Source: Nocardioides sp. (GTDB taxonomy: Bacteria; Actinomycetota; Actinomycetes; Propionibacteriales; Nocardioidaceae). From it: a stretch of DNA of 64,000 nucleotides. The stretch is taken from positions 1 through 64,000 of the forward strand of contig NZ_JAOPWY010000138.1 in NCBI RefSeq assembly GCF_025965415.1, in the 5' to 3' direction. Below the pieces are notes generated by a model. That model had not been told where the DNA came from. It saw only the letters and a list, made by a program, of their open reading frames with translations, and ran no database searches. Of this stretch, positions 45,962 through 55,040 are shown in pieces; position 1 is the first letter of the stretch, and each line of letters opens with the position of its first letter. The position numbers and the translations under genes were made by a program.

Positions 45962-47857
45962 TCACGCGAGCCCGCGACTCTCCGTCCCATCGAGGGAACC
46001 CAGCCGCACCAGGTGATCGAACGTTGCGTTGCTCTTGCGGACCTCGTCGAAGGTGCCAGAGCTGGCAACCACGCCGCTCTCCATGAACACCAGCCGATCG
46101 CAGTGACGGACAGTCGACAGCCGGTGCGCGACGACGACGACGGTCATCGAGCCGTGAAGGCCCTCGATCGTGTCGGTGATGCTGCGCTCCGTCTGGTTGT
46201 CCAGCGCCGAGGTCGCCTCGTCGAGAACGAGCAACGACGGGTTGCGGTAGAGGGCTCGGGCGATGCCTATGCGTTGACGTTGGCCACCCGAGAGCCGCAT
46301 CCCCCGCTCTCCGGCTGCTGTGTCGAGGCCGTGAGGGAGGTCGGCGATCAGGTCGTTGAGCTGGGCACGGTCGATGGCCGCCTGTAGCCGCACCGGATCG
46401 ACGTCCTCGTCGAAGGCGATGTTGGCGCGGATGCTCGTGTCTAGGAGGGTGACCTCCTGGGGTACGACGGCCAGCTGCTTCTGCCACGCGGGGAGGTTGT
46501 CGAAGACCGAGACGCCACCGGCGGTGAGCTGTCCGGAGCGGGGGGTGTGGAGCCCCAGCAGCACGTCGACCAGCGTGCTCTTGCCCGCACCGCTCATGCC
46601 GATGACGGCAAGTGACGTGCCGAACGGGATATCGAGGTCAACTCCGGCCAGAACGTCCATGTCCGGGCGGTCAGGATAGGCAAAGCGGAGGTCACGCACC
46701 GCGATGTCGCCCCTGGGCACGACCTCCGTGACGACTTGTGCGGTCTCCTCCGAGCGGCTCTGTCGCATCGCTCGACTCACCGTGACCAGGTGCTCGAGGG
46801 GAGCGCGTGCGTAGCGCACTCCTGACAGCGCACTGATCAAGCGGACCGAGCTGGGCAGCACACGGGTGCCGGCCGCGACGAAGAGTCCGAGGAGGACCAG
46901 CCCGTCCTCGGCGCTGCCCCCGGTGGTGGCCACGGCTGCGAGGACACCGATGCCCAGGACGAACACGATCTCGAGGAAGTAGGACGGCAGGGAGGTGAGG
47001 ACCGCGGCGTGGACATCGGCATCGGCGCCTTCGGCACTCTTGGTGCGGAACTCGTCGACGAAGGACTGGTGCGCCCGCCGCAGCCGGATCTCCTTCACCG
47101 CGGTCAACGACTGGAGGCTCGACGTCGACACTGCCTGGGACGCGACGCGGGTGCGTTCGCCGGCGGCCTGGATCCTGGGGCGGATCACCCGCTGGACGAC
47201 GAAGGCCGCGACGCCGAAGTAGGTGGCCGCTGCGAGGGCGATGGCCGGCGAGATCACGAGGAGGGAGCCGAAGATGAAGACGATGGTGAACACTTCTGTG
47301 AGGGCCGACAGGGCTGAGGACAACCCGCCGGTGTAGCCCATGGAGACGGCGCCCTGGATCGCCCACAGCTTGTCGCCGGTGTTCTGCCGGAGGTGCCACC
47401 AGTACGGTGCCGTCAGGTAGCCCTCCAGCATGCCCGTCGAGATGCTGACGTTCTGTCTCGCCATGAAGCGGAGCTGCCAGCGGCGGACGAGCAGTGCCGC
47501 GACGTCCTTGACCACGAAGGTGCCGAAGATGATCAGGGCGAGCACCAGTACGAGCCCACGCGGGCTGGGGTTGCCCAGGAGGTCGCTCACCCACCCCACG
47601 GCACCGGAGTCGAGCGGCTGTCCGGTGACGTACTGCATCATCGGCAGCATCGCGACGACGCCCACCATGTCGAGCACGGCGAGGAGCGCCGAGAGCACGA
47701 TGGAAAGCACCAGCCGTCGTCGGGTCGGATGGTCGATCAGCTCCCCCGTCCCAGGTGGGAAGCCGAGCAGTCCAGCCAAGCGGCGAAGGGGGGTTCCGGT
47801 CAGGCTCAGCACCAGCACAGTCTGCCGGTTGGCTTGCAGGGACGCGGGTCTCTGCAC
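45962..47857 (-). CDS. ABC transporter, fused permease-ATPase (PglK/MsbA type)
   Basis: This is a 631-residue half-transporter. Six transmembrane segments lie in the first 380 residues, then the nucleotide-binding domain has Walker A GMSGAGKST, signature LSGGQRQR, Walker B LLVLDEATSAL and an H-loop AHRLS. Its place among glycosyltransferases and the absence of another Wzx-like flippase make it the best candidate for moving lipid-linked oligosaccharide across the membrane (PglK-like), which is inference. GTG 47857 is the track start; GTG 47818 is an alternative with better fit to a shorter N-terminus. Confidence 0.88.
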   Translation of the reverse strand: MQRPASLQANRQTVLVLSLTGTPLRRLAGLLGFPPGTGELIDHPTRRRLVLSIVLSALLAVLDMVGVVAMLPMMQYVTGQPLDSGAVGWVSDLLGNPSPRGLVLVLALIIFGTFVVKDVAALLVRRWQLRFMARQNVSISTGMLEGYLTAPYWWHLRQNTGDKLWAIQGAVSMGYTGGLSSALSALTEVFTIVFIFGSLLVISPAIALAAATYFGVAAFVVQRVIRPRIQAAGERTRVASQAVSTSSLQSLTAVKEIRLRRAHQSFVDEFRTKSAEGADADVHAAVLTSLPSYFLEIVFVLGIGVLAAVATTGGSAEDGLVLLGLFVAAGTRVLPSSVRLISALSGVRYARAPLEHLVTVSRAMRQSRSEETAQVVTEVVPRGDIAVRDLRFAYPDRPDMDVLAGVDLDIPFGTSLAVIGMSGAGKSTLVDVLLGLHTPRSGQLTAGGVSVFDNLPAWQKQLAVVPQEVTLLDTSIRANIAFDEDVDPVRLQAAIDRAQLNDLIADLPHGLDTAAGERGMRLSGGQRQRIGIARALYRNPSLLVLDEATSALDNQTERSITDTIEGLHGSMTVVVVAHRLSTVRHCDRLVFMESGVVASSGTFDEVRKSNATFDHLVRLGSLDGTESRGLA

Positions 47858-47893
47858 ATTTACGTGCGTCCCGTCATCGGGGCGAGGGGCACG

Positions 47894-48622
47894 TCACCCC
47901 ACCCGGCGGCGTCCGATGGCGCGAAGATGAGCAGCAGTCGCATGACGCAGCCTGCTGCGGCCGGGGGAGATGCGGAGGCACTGCCGCAGCGCGTGTCGGA
48001 CCTGCGGGCTCCCGTTCCCGGACTTGAGCTGGTCGACCGCGAGGTGGAAGACGATGGGCTCGAGCCACACGTCGATGTCGCTCTCCTGGCCAAGGTGCTT
48101 GCGCAGCATGTGCAGACGCTCCACTCCGCGCTGCAGGTCGGTGTGCTCGTCCAGGCGCGAGGTGAGGGAGCTCGCGACGCGACGCCACGTCACCAGAGGT
48201 CGGTCCACGTAGACGAATGCATGCCTGCGAGCGAGTCGGAGCCACATGTCGCTGTAGGCGACGGCCGCGTCGGGTGCTGTGTCCAGAGCCGCGAGCTGCG
48301 CCGCCAACCTGTCGGGCCCATGACGTCGTCAGCCGCCAGAAAGGCGACGAAGGGGGTTCGGATCAGGTCCAGCGCCTCGTTGAACGTGGCGCAGATGCCG
48401 CGTCTGCTGTCGTGGAAGACGGTACGAGCCTCGAGGCCCAGGTCGGCCAAGGCCCGGTTGATGACCTCGACGCTGTCGTCACTTGACGCGTCGTCGTTCA
48501 CGACCAGCTCGAACGAGTCGAGCGACTGGGAAGCAACGGAGGCGAGTGCCTCCCGCACGTAGGGGGGCATGGTTGTACGCCGCCAGCACGAGGGTCACGA
48601 CCGGCTCGGTGGAGTCCGTCAC
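47894..48622 (-). pseudogene. Family 2 glycosyltransferase, frameshifted
   Basis: GTG at 48622 opens VTDSTEPVVTLVLAAYNHAP. The coding then moves into another frame at a CCCCCC run near 48565 (PYVREALASVASQSLDSFELVVNDDASS) and shifts again at GGGCCC near 48320 into LAAQLAALDTAPDAAVAYSDMWLRLARR. All three segments together read like one GT2 (N-terminal loop, NDDASSDD, FLAADD). Relative to the family, a segment between VAYSD and MWLRLA seems missing. It has two single-base indels in homopolymers, so it is either inactive or mis-sequenced. Confidence 0.8.
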
Positions 48623-48752
48623 CGGGCACACTGTGCCACGCCCCAGTCCGGACCTCGGGCCACGCGCAGATGTGCCCGAGGCGGCTGACACATCGCGGGT
48701 GTGGGCTCCGTGAGCCACTGACACCGCATCGCGCCGATGCAAGGATGGTCAC

Positions 48753-49838
48753 GTGATCCGGTTCATGGCGCCTGACCTTCCGACGCCCAGTGGCGGGGTC
48801 AAGGTCATCTACCGCTACGTCGAGCACCTGTGTGCCCTCGGCCACGACGCGCGCGTCTGGCACGGGACGCCGGGCTTCGCCTACGAGTCCTGGGGGTCCC
48901 CTGCCCCGGTAGACACCGGCACGGAGCTCGAGTTCGCTGCGGGTGACGTGCTCGTGATGCCCGAGACCGGCGGGTCGAAGTGGAGCTTCCTCAGTCAGGG
49001 CCAGCCCGTCGTGATGCTCTGCCAGGGCATGGACTTCGTCTTCGCCAACTCCGACTTCCTGGTCGACGAGCCGGGCGCCTACCCCGGCTGGCCCCAGGCC
49101 ACGGCAGCCATCGCCGTCTCCGATGCCATCCACACCTTCCTGGACCGAGCGTGCGAGGACGGGTTCCCGATCCACGACGTACCGGTCCAGATCGAGGACT
49201 GGTTCCAGCCGGCCGTCAAGGAGAAGCGGATCGCGCTGATGCCGCGCCGCCGCCGCGAGGACCTGCTCGGCGCCGTGCAGCTCGTCCGCCGCTCCGGTCA
49301 GCTCGGGGACTGGGAGATCGTGCTGATCGACGAGATGACGCAGCAGCAGGTTGCCGAGGAGCTCGGCCGGGCGGCGATCTTCCTGTTCGGCGCCGAGCGC
49401 GAGGGCGTCGGCCTGCCTGGCGCCGAGGCCATGGCCTCGGGTTGCTACGTCGTGGGTTTCACCGGCGACGGCGCCAAGGAGTACATGCTTCCTGAGCACT
49501 CGTCGGTCATCGCCGACTCGGACGTCGTCGACATGTGCGACCGCACGCTGGAGGCGATGCGCTGGTTCGAGGAGCAGCCGGCCGTCATCGCGGAGCGCGC
49601 TCGACGTGGCCACGACTGGGTGCGGTCGCGGCACAACGCTGACCTGGTACGCGCGAGGCTCGGGACGACGTTCGCCGCCCTCACCGCTCCGGGATCCCCC
49701 TCGCGGCTGCCCGACGACGTCGTGCTGAGCCACTACCAGGCGCACGCACCAGCGTCTGACCCCTACAACCGCGCCCGCGTCGCCGTGCGCAGCGCGGGAC
49801 GCCGGGTGCTGGATCGGCTCGAAGACCGCGGCCGATGA
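48753..49838 (+). CDS. Glycosyltransferase (GT4-like), family uncertain
   Basis: This is a 361-residue GT-B protein. The N-terminus FMAPDLPTPSGGVKVIYRYVEHL resembles GT4-type acceptor loops. The nucleotide-sugar region has IFLFGAEREGVGLPGAEAMASGCYVVGF, with the E-x7-E-like box (ER..GVGLPGAE). It starts a plus-strand run of four genes (GT, GT11-like, FkbM, GT11-like) from GTG 48753, with tight coupling to the next gene (4-bp overlap). Confidence 0.8.
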   Translation: MIRFMAPDLPTPSGGVKVIYRYVEHLCALGHDARVWHGTPGFAYESWGSPAPVDTGTELEFAAGDVLVMPETGGSKWSFLSQGQPVVMLCQGMDFVFANSDFLVDEPGAYPGWPQATAAIAVSDAIHTFLDRACEDGFPIHDVPVQIEDWFQPAVKEKRIALMPRRRREDLLGAVQLVRRSGQLGDWEIVLIDEMTQQQVAEELGRAAIFLFGAEREGVGLPGAEAMASGCYVVGFTGDGAKEYMLPEHSSVIADSDVVDMCDRTLEAMRWFEEQPAVIAERARRGHDWVRSRHNADLVRARLGTTFAALTAPGSPSRLPDDVVLSHYQAHAPASDPYNRARVAVRSAGRRVLDRLEDRGR

Positions 49839-50770
49839 CAGTCGCGACCAGGGCACGCGCACTCGCAGCCGGAGCAGCGTCACCTGCATTGACGGCGCTG
49901 CGGGGTCGCCTGGGATCGCAGGTGGTGAACTGGACGCCAGAGTTCATGGGGTTCGGCAACCAGCTCTACCTGTGGGCCTGGGCGCACGCGCGTCGTCACG
50001 AGAAGGTCCCACACCGAGTGCTCATCGTGGAACGCAGCCGTTACTGGTTGCCCCACTTCCCCGCCGTGCGCCCCTACCTCGTCGAGGCCGCGGACGTCTC
50101 CTTCTGGGACAGCCGCGACCACTTCTATGCCTTCAAGGAGCAGCAGTCGGGAGACCCTCGGGGCTTCACCGACGAGTCGCGCGCGGCGTTCGTGCGTGAC
50201 TGGGTGCTCACGAGCCCGGCGCTGCAGGGAGCCGAACGGGGACCACTGGCGGATGACGACGTGATGACCCTCAACCTCCGCCGCGGAGACTTCTACGACA
50301 ACCCGTGGCACCGACCTGAGTACGCCTTCGACGTCGAGGCCTATGTCAGGCTGGTCGTTCCGCGCGCCATCGAGCAGGACGGTCCGGTGAAACGCATCCA
50401 CGTCGTCTCCGACGACCCGGCCTGGTGCCGGTCCCATCTCGGTTGGCTCACGGCGTACGCCGACGAGGTGACCGAGCCCCGCGAGGGAGCCGAACCGATC
50501 GATCACCTCCGCGACGTCGTCTCGTCGCGCCGCCTGGTCATTGCCAACGGGACGTTCTCGTTGTGGGGCGCGGCGATCTCGCGGGTCCTGTTCGACGCAC
50601 CCCAGGCGACGGTCTGGGCACCGGCCTTCTTCCAGCGTCGCTACGGCCCTGGCCGGTGCGTGGAGTACGACCAGAACTGGAGCTTCGTCGACGAGCTGCC
50701 TGGCGGTTGGCAACCAGCGTGGGTCGTGGATGGACTCGATCGCGACCCGGCGAGGGATGGCAGCAGCTAG
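49835..50770 (+). CDS. GT11-like (alpha-1,2-fucosyltransferase family) protein, copy 1
   Basis: This is a 311-residue protein. Family blocks seen are MGFGNQLYLWAWAHARR (GNQL loop), VMTLNLRRGDFYDN (H-x-R-R-G-D-type motif I for GDP-sugar), VVSDDPAWCRSHLGWL and VIANGTFSLWGAAI. This matches GT11 and related GDP-fucose or rhamnose transferases. GDP-6-deoxyhexose from gmd would be the donor (inference). It overlaps the preceding gene by 4 bp. Confidence 0.78.
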   Translation: MTVATRARALAAGAASPALTALRGRLGSQVVNWTPEFMGFGNQLYLWAWAHARRHEKVPHRVLIVERSRYWLPHFPAVRPYLVEAADVSFWDSRDHFYAFKEQQSGDPRGFTDESRAAFVRDWVLTSPALQGAERGPLADDDVMTLNLRRGDFYDNPWHRPEYAFDVEAYVRLVVPRAIEQDGPVKRIHVVSDDPAWCRSHLGWLTAYADEVTEPREGAEPIDHLRDVVSSRRLVIANGTFSLWGAAISRVLFDAPQATVWAPAFFQRRYGPGRCVEYDQNWSFVDELPGGWQPAWVVDGLDRDPARDGSS

Positions 50771-50780
50771 CATCCGGGCA

Positions 50781-51623
50781 ATGGAGACCAGCACGCCTCA
50801 ACGACCTGCCCCAGCTGGATTCTCTGCTTCCGGCCTGCTTCGTCACCTCGTGCGACTGTCGTACGGAATGGTGAAGACGGCGCTGGACTCGTTGCGCCAC
50901 CGGCGGCTCGTCACCACCCGGTGGGTGCCTTCGGAGAACCGCTGGCACTACCACTGGCCGGAGGGACGTGTCGCGGACGAGGGGCGGTGGAAGGACGCGC
51001 AGGGTTGGGCCACGCGTGGCTTCTACTACGGCATGGACGACCTGCTCTTCCGTCGCTTCCGTCCCAGCTCGGGTGACGTGGTCTTCGACGTCGGTGCCGG
51101 GGACGGCGGGGAGACCTTCTATCTCGCGAACATGGTCGGCACGGAGGGACGCGTGATCTCGGTGGAGGCAGCGCCGAGCCCCTTCCGGCGGCTCGAGGAC
51201 CTCGTCACCCGGAACGCGTGGTCGCAGGTGACGCCGTTGCAGGTCGCACTCACGTCGACGCCAGGCACGGTGTCGATCAGCGACGATCCCGAGCAGTGGG
51301 TCGCCGGCAACATCTTCGAGTCCGCAGGGTCCGTGGACGTCGAGGCCCGCACGTTCGACGACATCTGCGAGAGCCTGGGTGTCGAAAGCGTCGACTGGGT
51401 GAAGATGAACATCGAAGGCGCCGAGAAGGACGCCCTGCGGGGGATGGAACGGATGGCTCCACACATCCGGAACTTCACCATCTCGTGCCACGACTTCCTC
51501 GGCACCGACTGGGGGCGCTCCAAGAACGAGGTCCTGGCCTGGTTGGAGGCGCACGGGTTCACCGCGGAGATGCGCGGTGACGGCGACTTCGTCCAACAGC
51601 TCTACGTGTACGCCTGGAGATGA
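50781..51623 (+). CDS. FkbM-family SAM methyltransferase
   Basis: This is a 280-residue class I methyltransferase. The SAM motif DVVFDVGAGDGGETFYLA lies near residue 92, with VISVEAAPSPFRRLEDLV and DWVKMNIEGAEKDAL following, the usual FkbM order. It probably O-methylates a sugar of the glycan. ATG 50781 lies 10 bp after the previous stop. An upstream ATG (50757) would add eight residues. It has a fairly long hydrophilic N-terminal extension. Confidence 0.87.
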   Translation: METSTPQRPAPAGFSASGLLRHLVRLSYGMVKTALDSLRHRRLVTTRWVPSENRWHYHWPEGRVADEGRWKDAQGWATRGFYYGMDDLLFRRFRPSSGDVVFDVGAGDGGETFYLANMVGTEGRVISVEAAPSPFRRLEDLVTRNAWSQVTPLQVALTSTPGTVSISDDPEQWVAGNIFESAGSVDVEARTFDDICESLGVESVDWVKMNIEGAEKDALRGMERMAPHIRNFTISCHDFLGTDWGRSKNEVLAWLEAHGFTAEMRGDGDFVQQLYVYAWR

Positions 51624-51633
51624 GACACCCCTG

Positions 51634-52492
51634 ATGCACTGGCGCGCGCAGGGCCGCGGACCGACTGCAGGACCGCTGGATCCGGCGGGGTCCGCGCACC
51701 GTCCTGTGGACGCAGCCCACCGCGCACCTCGGCAACTTCCTCTACGACTGGATGCACGCCTTCGAGATGCGGCGACAGGGCATGGACATGGTGTGCCTGC
51801 GGACTCCGCCGATGGACCGCTGGCTCCCCGTCTTCGGTCACCGCGCGGCCGAGCTCGTGGTCGAGCCGGGCGACGTACGCCTCACGGATCGCCGCGAACG
51901 GGGCCTGCACAACGAGTTCGGACCGCACTACGACGAGCACGTCCTGGCGAGGTTCATCGAGGGATTCCTCGAGCCCAGCGGGATCCTGGACCCCGGTCGC
52001 GTCCCCGAGGCGCTGCGGGTCACGGATCGTGACGTGGTGGTCAACGTGCGCCGCGGCGATTACGTCACCAACGAGGCGAACTGGCGCAGCTACGGTTTCG
52101 ACGTCGACGACTACCTGAGGTCCGCCCTCGCTCGCAGCGTCGACGTCGGCGGCCCGATCAGGCGCATCCTCGTGGTGTCGGACGGCATTGACTGGTGCGA
52201 GGCCCACCTCGGCTGGCTCACGGACTTCTGCGAGGTGCTCGACTTCGAGGACACCGGCCAGCCCCCCGAGGTGCATCTCGCCGTACTGGCCCACGCGCCC
52301 CGCCTGGTGCTCGCCAACTCGACCTTCTCCTACTGGGGCGGCTACCTCAGTGCGTGGCGCTCCAGCCGGCCCGAGCAGGTCGTCGCGCCGTGGTTCCACG
52401 TCCGCACCGCTCGTGACGGCGCGGCGTGGCAGCTCGACCCGCGATGGAGCATCGTGAAGGACATCCCCACGGGATGGGCCTTGCCGTCCTGA
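51634..52492 (+). pseudogene. GT11-like protein, copy 2, frameshifted at the 5' end
   Basis: The track ORF (51752-52492) starts too late. In the same frame, upstream codons read LWTQPTAHLGNFLYDW, the GNxLY family loop, with no ATG, GTG or TTG before an in-frame TGA at 51632-51634. ATG 51634, preceded by GGAGATGAG, gives MHWRAQGR in a different frame. A one-base extra in the GCGCGCGC run near 51645 would join the two. The downstream part has VVNVRRGDYVTNEANW, VVSDGIDWCEAHLGWL and ANSTFSYWGGYL, the full GT11-like set. Confidence 0.75.
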
Positions 52493-52498
52493 CGTTCG

Positions 52499-53146
52499 TC
52501 AGTGCGACGCAACGGCCTTCGCGACGATCTCCATCGGGTCGTCGTAGTCCATCAGCACCGTGACGATCGAGTCGCCGGTCGTCTTGTGGTGGTCGGAGAA
52601 CTCCAGCCTGATCCCCAGATCGCGGAACTTCGCCTGCGCCTCTTCGCCGAGGTAGTCCTTGGCGCCGGTGCCGGAGAGGTACGACGTCGCCCCCACCATC
52701 CGCAGCTGCTCCAGCACTCGGTCAGCGGCCTTCTCCTGTGGCGGGTCGGTCACGACGACCTCGGTCGTGATGCCGAGGTAGTCGCGCATCCCGAGGATCA
52801 GCTGGTGGTTGATGTCCGCCAGGTTGTGGGAGTCGACCGCGTGAATCATGGAGAGGACGTCGCCGCTGCGGTCCTTCCAGTGCCGAGCGCTGCGGTAGCG
52901 GCCGGTGATCGAGGACTCCAGGTGGTCCTGCCAGCCTGGCTTCACGATGGTCTCGTTGATCGGGATCAGGTGCGGCTTGGTCTCCAGCGGCAGGGTCACC
53001 CAGGAGTCGCGCATGGTCACGCGGCGCTGCACCCAGTGCTTCTGCAGCTGGTCGTGGACCGCCAGGACGAACCGGTCGGAGTTGAGCATCTTGAACCAGA
53101 ACCCCGGCCACGGCAGCAGGTCGGGCTGGTGGATCGCCACCCTCAC
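52499..53146 (-). CDS. WbqC-like family protein
   Basis: This is a 215-residue protein of the WbqC group. It has VAIHQPDLLPWPGFWFKMLN at the N-terminus, the family start, followed by FVLAVHDQLQKHWVQRRV. WbqC-like proteins lie in O-antigen clusters; their proposed role is sugar amide or acyl transfer, not firmly proven. GTG 53146 overlaps the PIG-L gene by GTGA, so the two are coupled and may act in series on an acetamido sugar. Confidence 0.85.
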   Translation of the reverse strand: MRVAIHQPDLLPWPGFWFKMLNSDRFVLAVHDQLQKHWVQRRVTMRDSWVTLPLETKPHLIPINETIVKPGWQDHLESSITGRYRSARHWKDRSGDVLSMIHAVDSHNLADINHQLILGMRDYLGITTEVVVTDPPQEKAADRVLEQLRMVGATSYLSGTGAKDYLGEEAQAKFRDLGIRLEFSDHHKTTGDSIVTVLMDYDDPMEIVAKAVASH

Positions 53147-53763
53147 TTGCGCACGGTCCTGACGAGGGCGTACTGCTCGGCGTAGGGGACGAGGCGCACC
53201 TGACCGAGGGCGCCGGCGATCTGGCGCACGCTGTTGATCGGGTGCACCTCGGTCGGGATCTCGGACTGGTAGGCCTGGCAGGCCGCCTCCTTCGCGGTGA
53301 TGTGCTCCTCGGTCAACGCCTCGAACACGTTCCACCGCAGGTCGGTCGGGTAGAGGTTCACGTCGTAGACCGCGATGTCGTAGACGTAGACGCTCGGCGG
53401 GAACCAATGGTCCAGCGACATCGAGACGCGGCACGAGCGCATGCCGGCCTCGTAGACCGCGATGTGGTCCTGGTGCAGCGAGGGATAGGGGAGGTAGAGC
53501 TCCTCCGGCTTGAGCTCGGCCATGATCGCGTCGATCGCGCCGACCATCTCGGTCATGTGCTGCGGCGTCTGACCGTCCGGGAAGCCGAGCTGCCGGGACT
53601 CGTCGGCGCCGAGGATCTTCATCGCCTCGGCGTGCTCGCGCGCACGCACCTCGCCGCTGTCCGTCATGACCACGACCACGCACTCGTCCGGGTGCTTGGC
53701 CATCAGGCCGCCGCACCCCATGGCCTCGTCGTCCATGTGGGGGGCCAGGATCAGCCGCTTCAT
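53143..53763 (-). CDS. PIG-L family N-deacetylase
   Basis: This is a 206-residue zinc-dependent deacetylase of the PIG-L/LmbE type. The metal motif APHMDDEAMG is the family P-H-x-D-D-E pattern near residues 8-17, and PYPSLHQDHIAVYEAG gives the second His pair. It removes N-acetyl from a GlcNAc-like sugar. ATG 53763 has AAGGAG 6 bp upstream. The adjacent WbqC gene (4-bp overlap) could re-acylate the free amine, a simple two-step modification (inference). Confidence 0.9.
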   Translation of the reverse strand: MKRLILAPHMDDEAMGCGGLMAKHPDECVVVVMTDSGEVRAREHAEAMKILGADESRQLGFPDGQTPQHMTEMVGAIDAIMAELKPEELYLPYPSLHQDHIAVYEAGMRSCRVSMSLDHWFPPSVYVYDIAVYDVNLYPTDLRWNVFEALTEEHITAKEAACQAYQSEIPTEVHPINSVRQIAGALGQVRLVPYAEQYALVRTVRK

Positions 53764-53828
53764 CAAAGCTCCTTCGTCGCGGACGGTCGCGAGTCTAGGT
53801 GGGTCGCACGGTCTGGGAGGATGAACCC

Positions 53829-55040
53829 GTGACCCGACCCCGCGTGGTGCTGATCAGCATGTACGTCGGGCACGAGGGAGTGCCCCACGCAGGAGGCCGC
53901 TACCTCCTCGAGCTCCAGCGCCTCCTAGACGCCGAGACCGAGCTGACGATGCTCACTGTCGGCAACCGGCTCAACCACGAGGCGAGCACGAAGCCCGGCG
54001 TGCCGCGGCGGCTGCTGCTGCTCGGACACGAGGCCGGGCTCGGAGTTGCCGGCAGGGCACTCAACCGAGCGACCGTGATCCTTGACTCCAGGCTCCGCCT
54101 CGGGCGCGACCCCGGCCTGCCGTTCCTTCCCTTCGTGCTCGGCTTGATGAGGTCACGGGAGGCGCGCGAGGCGATCCGCGGGGCCGATGTCATCGACCTC
54201 CAGTACTCCGAGTCCATCCGGCTGGTCCGGCTCCTGCGACGCCTCAACCCGGACGCCCGGATCACTGGCACCTTCCACGACGTGATGAGCCAGTCGTTCA
54301 GCCGCGAACCTCAGGACACCTCTGATGCACGCCGCTACTGGCAGGGGGTCACCCAGCGCTCGCGCCAGCACGAAGCCGCGATGGTCGCTCGACTCGACGA
54401 CGTGCTGGTCTTCAGCCGCAAGGACGCCGAGCTGCTCGGCAACCCGCCCCATACTGTCGTACGTCCGCCGCTGTCGGCAGGTGCCGAGCCCCCGCACCGG
54501 CCCGCGAGCGCCCCGGTGGTGGTCGTCGTGTCCTACCTGGCCCGCGACGAGAACAACAAAGCCGCGCTGTGGACCCTCGACCACGTCTGGCCCCGGGTGC
54601 TCGACGGGCGACCGGACGCCAGGCTCCGCCTGGTCGGCGGTGGCGCGAGCGAGGAGCTGCGCGCGCGGGTGGCCTCCCTCCCGCCGGGCACCGGTGTCGA
54701 GCTGGCCGGCTTCGTCGACGACCTCGACGCCGAGTACGACGCCGCCGCCGTGGCGCTCGTACCGGTCCTCCAGGGGGCGGGCGTGAAGTTCAAGACCGTC
54801 GAGGCGCTGTGCCACGGCGTACCCGTGGTGACCACGACGGTCGGGGCCGAGGGCATCGACGGCGACGACCTCTACGCGGGCATGAGCGACGAGCCCGATG
54901 CGCTGGCCGACGCCCTGGTGGCCGTGCTCGAGGAGCCGGCAGCGGCACAGGAGCGGTCCGACAGGGTCCAGGGCTGGGCGCAGCGGGTCTACGGACTCGA
55001 GACGTTCGCGGCCACCATCCGCGCGACCTGGGTCAGGTGA
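53829..55040 (+). CDS. Glycosyltransferase family 4
   Basis: This is a 403-residue GT-B enzyme with the N-terminal loop LISMYVGHEGVPHAGGRYLLE. The C-terminal half has VVSYLARDENNKAALWTLD and VPVLQGAGVKFKTVEALCHGVPVVTT (E-x7-like acidic box). I start at GTG 53829 with a GGGAGG upstream, 10 residues after the track start. It converges on the next gene with 8-bp overlap. It acts in the surface glycan pathway. Confidence 0.87.
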   Translation: MTRPRVVLISMYVGHEGVPHAGGRYLLELQRLLDAETELTMLTVGNRLNHEASTKPGVPRRLLLLGHEAGLGVAGRALNRATVILDSRLRLGRDPGLPFLPFVLGLMRSREAREAIRGADVIDLQYSESIRLVRLLRRLNPDARITGTFHDVMSQSFSREPQDTSDARRYWQGVTQRSRQHEAAMVARLDDVLVFSRKDAELLGNPPHTVVRPPLSAGAEPPHRPASAPVVVVVSYLARDENNKAALWTLDHVWPRVLDGRPDARLRLVGGGASEELRARVASLPPGTGVELAGFVDDLDAEYDAAAVALVPVLQGAGVKFKTVEALCHGVPVVTTTVGAEGIDGDDLYAGMSDEPDALADALVAVLEEPAAAQERSDRVQGWAQRVYGLETFAATIRATWVR

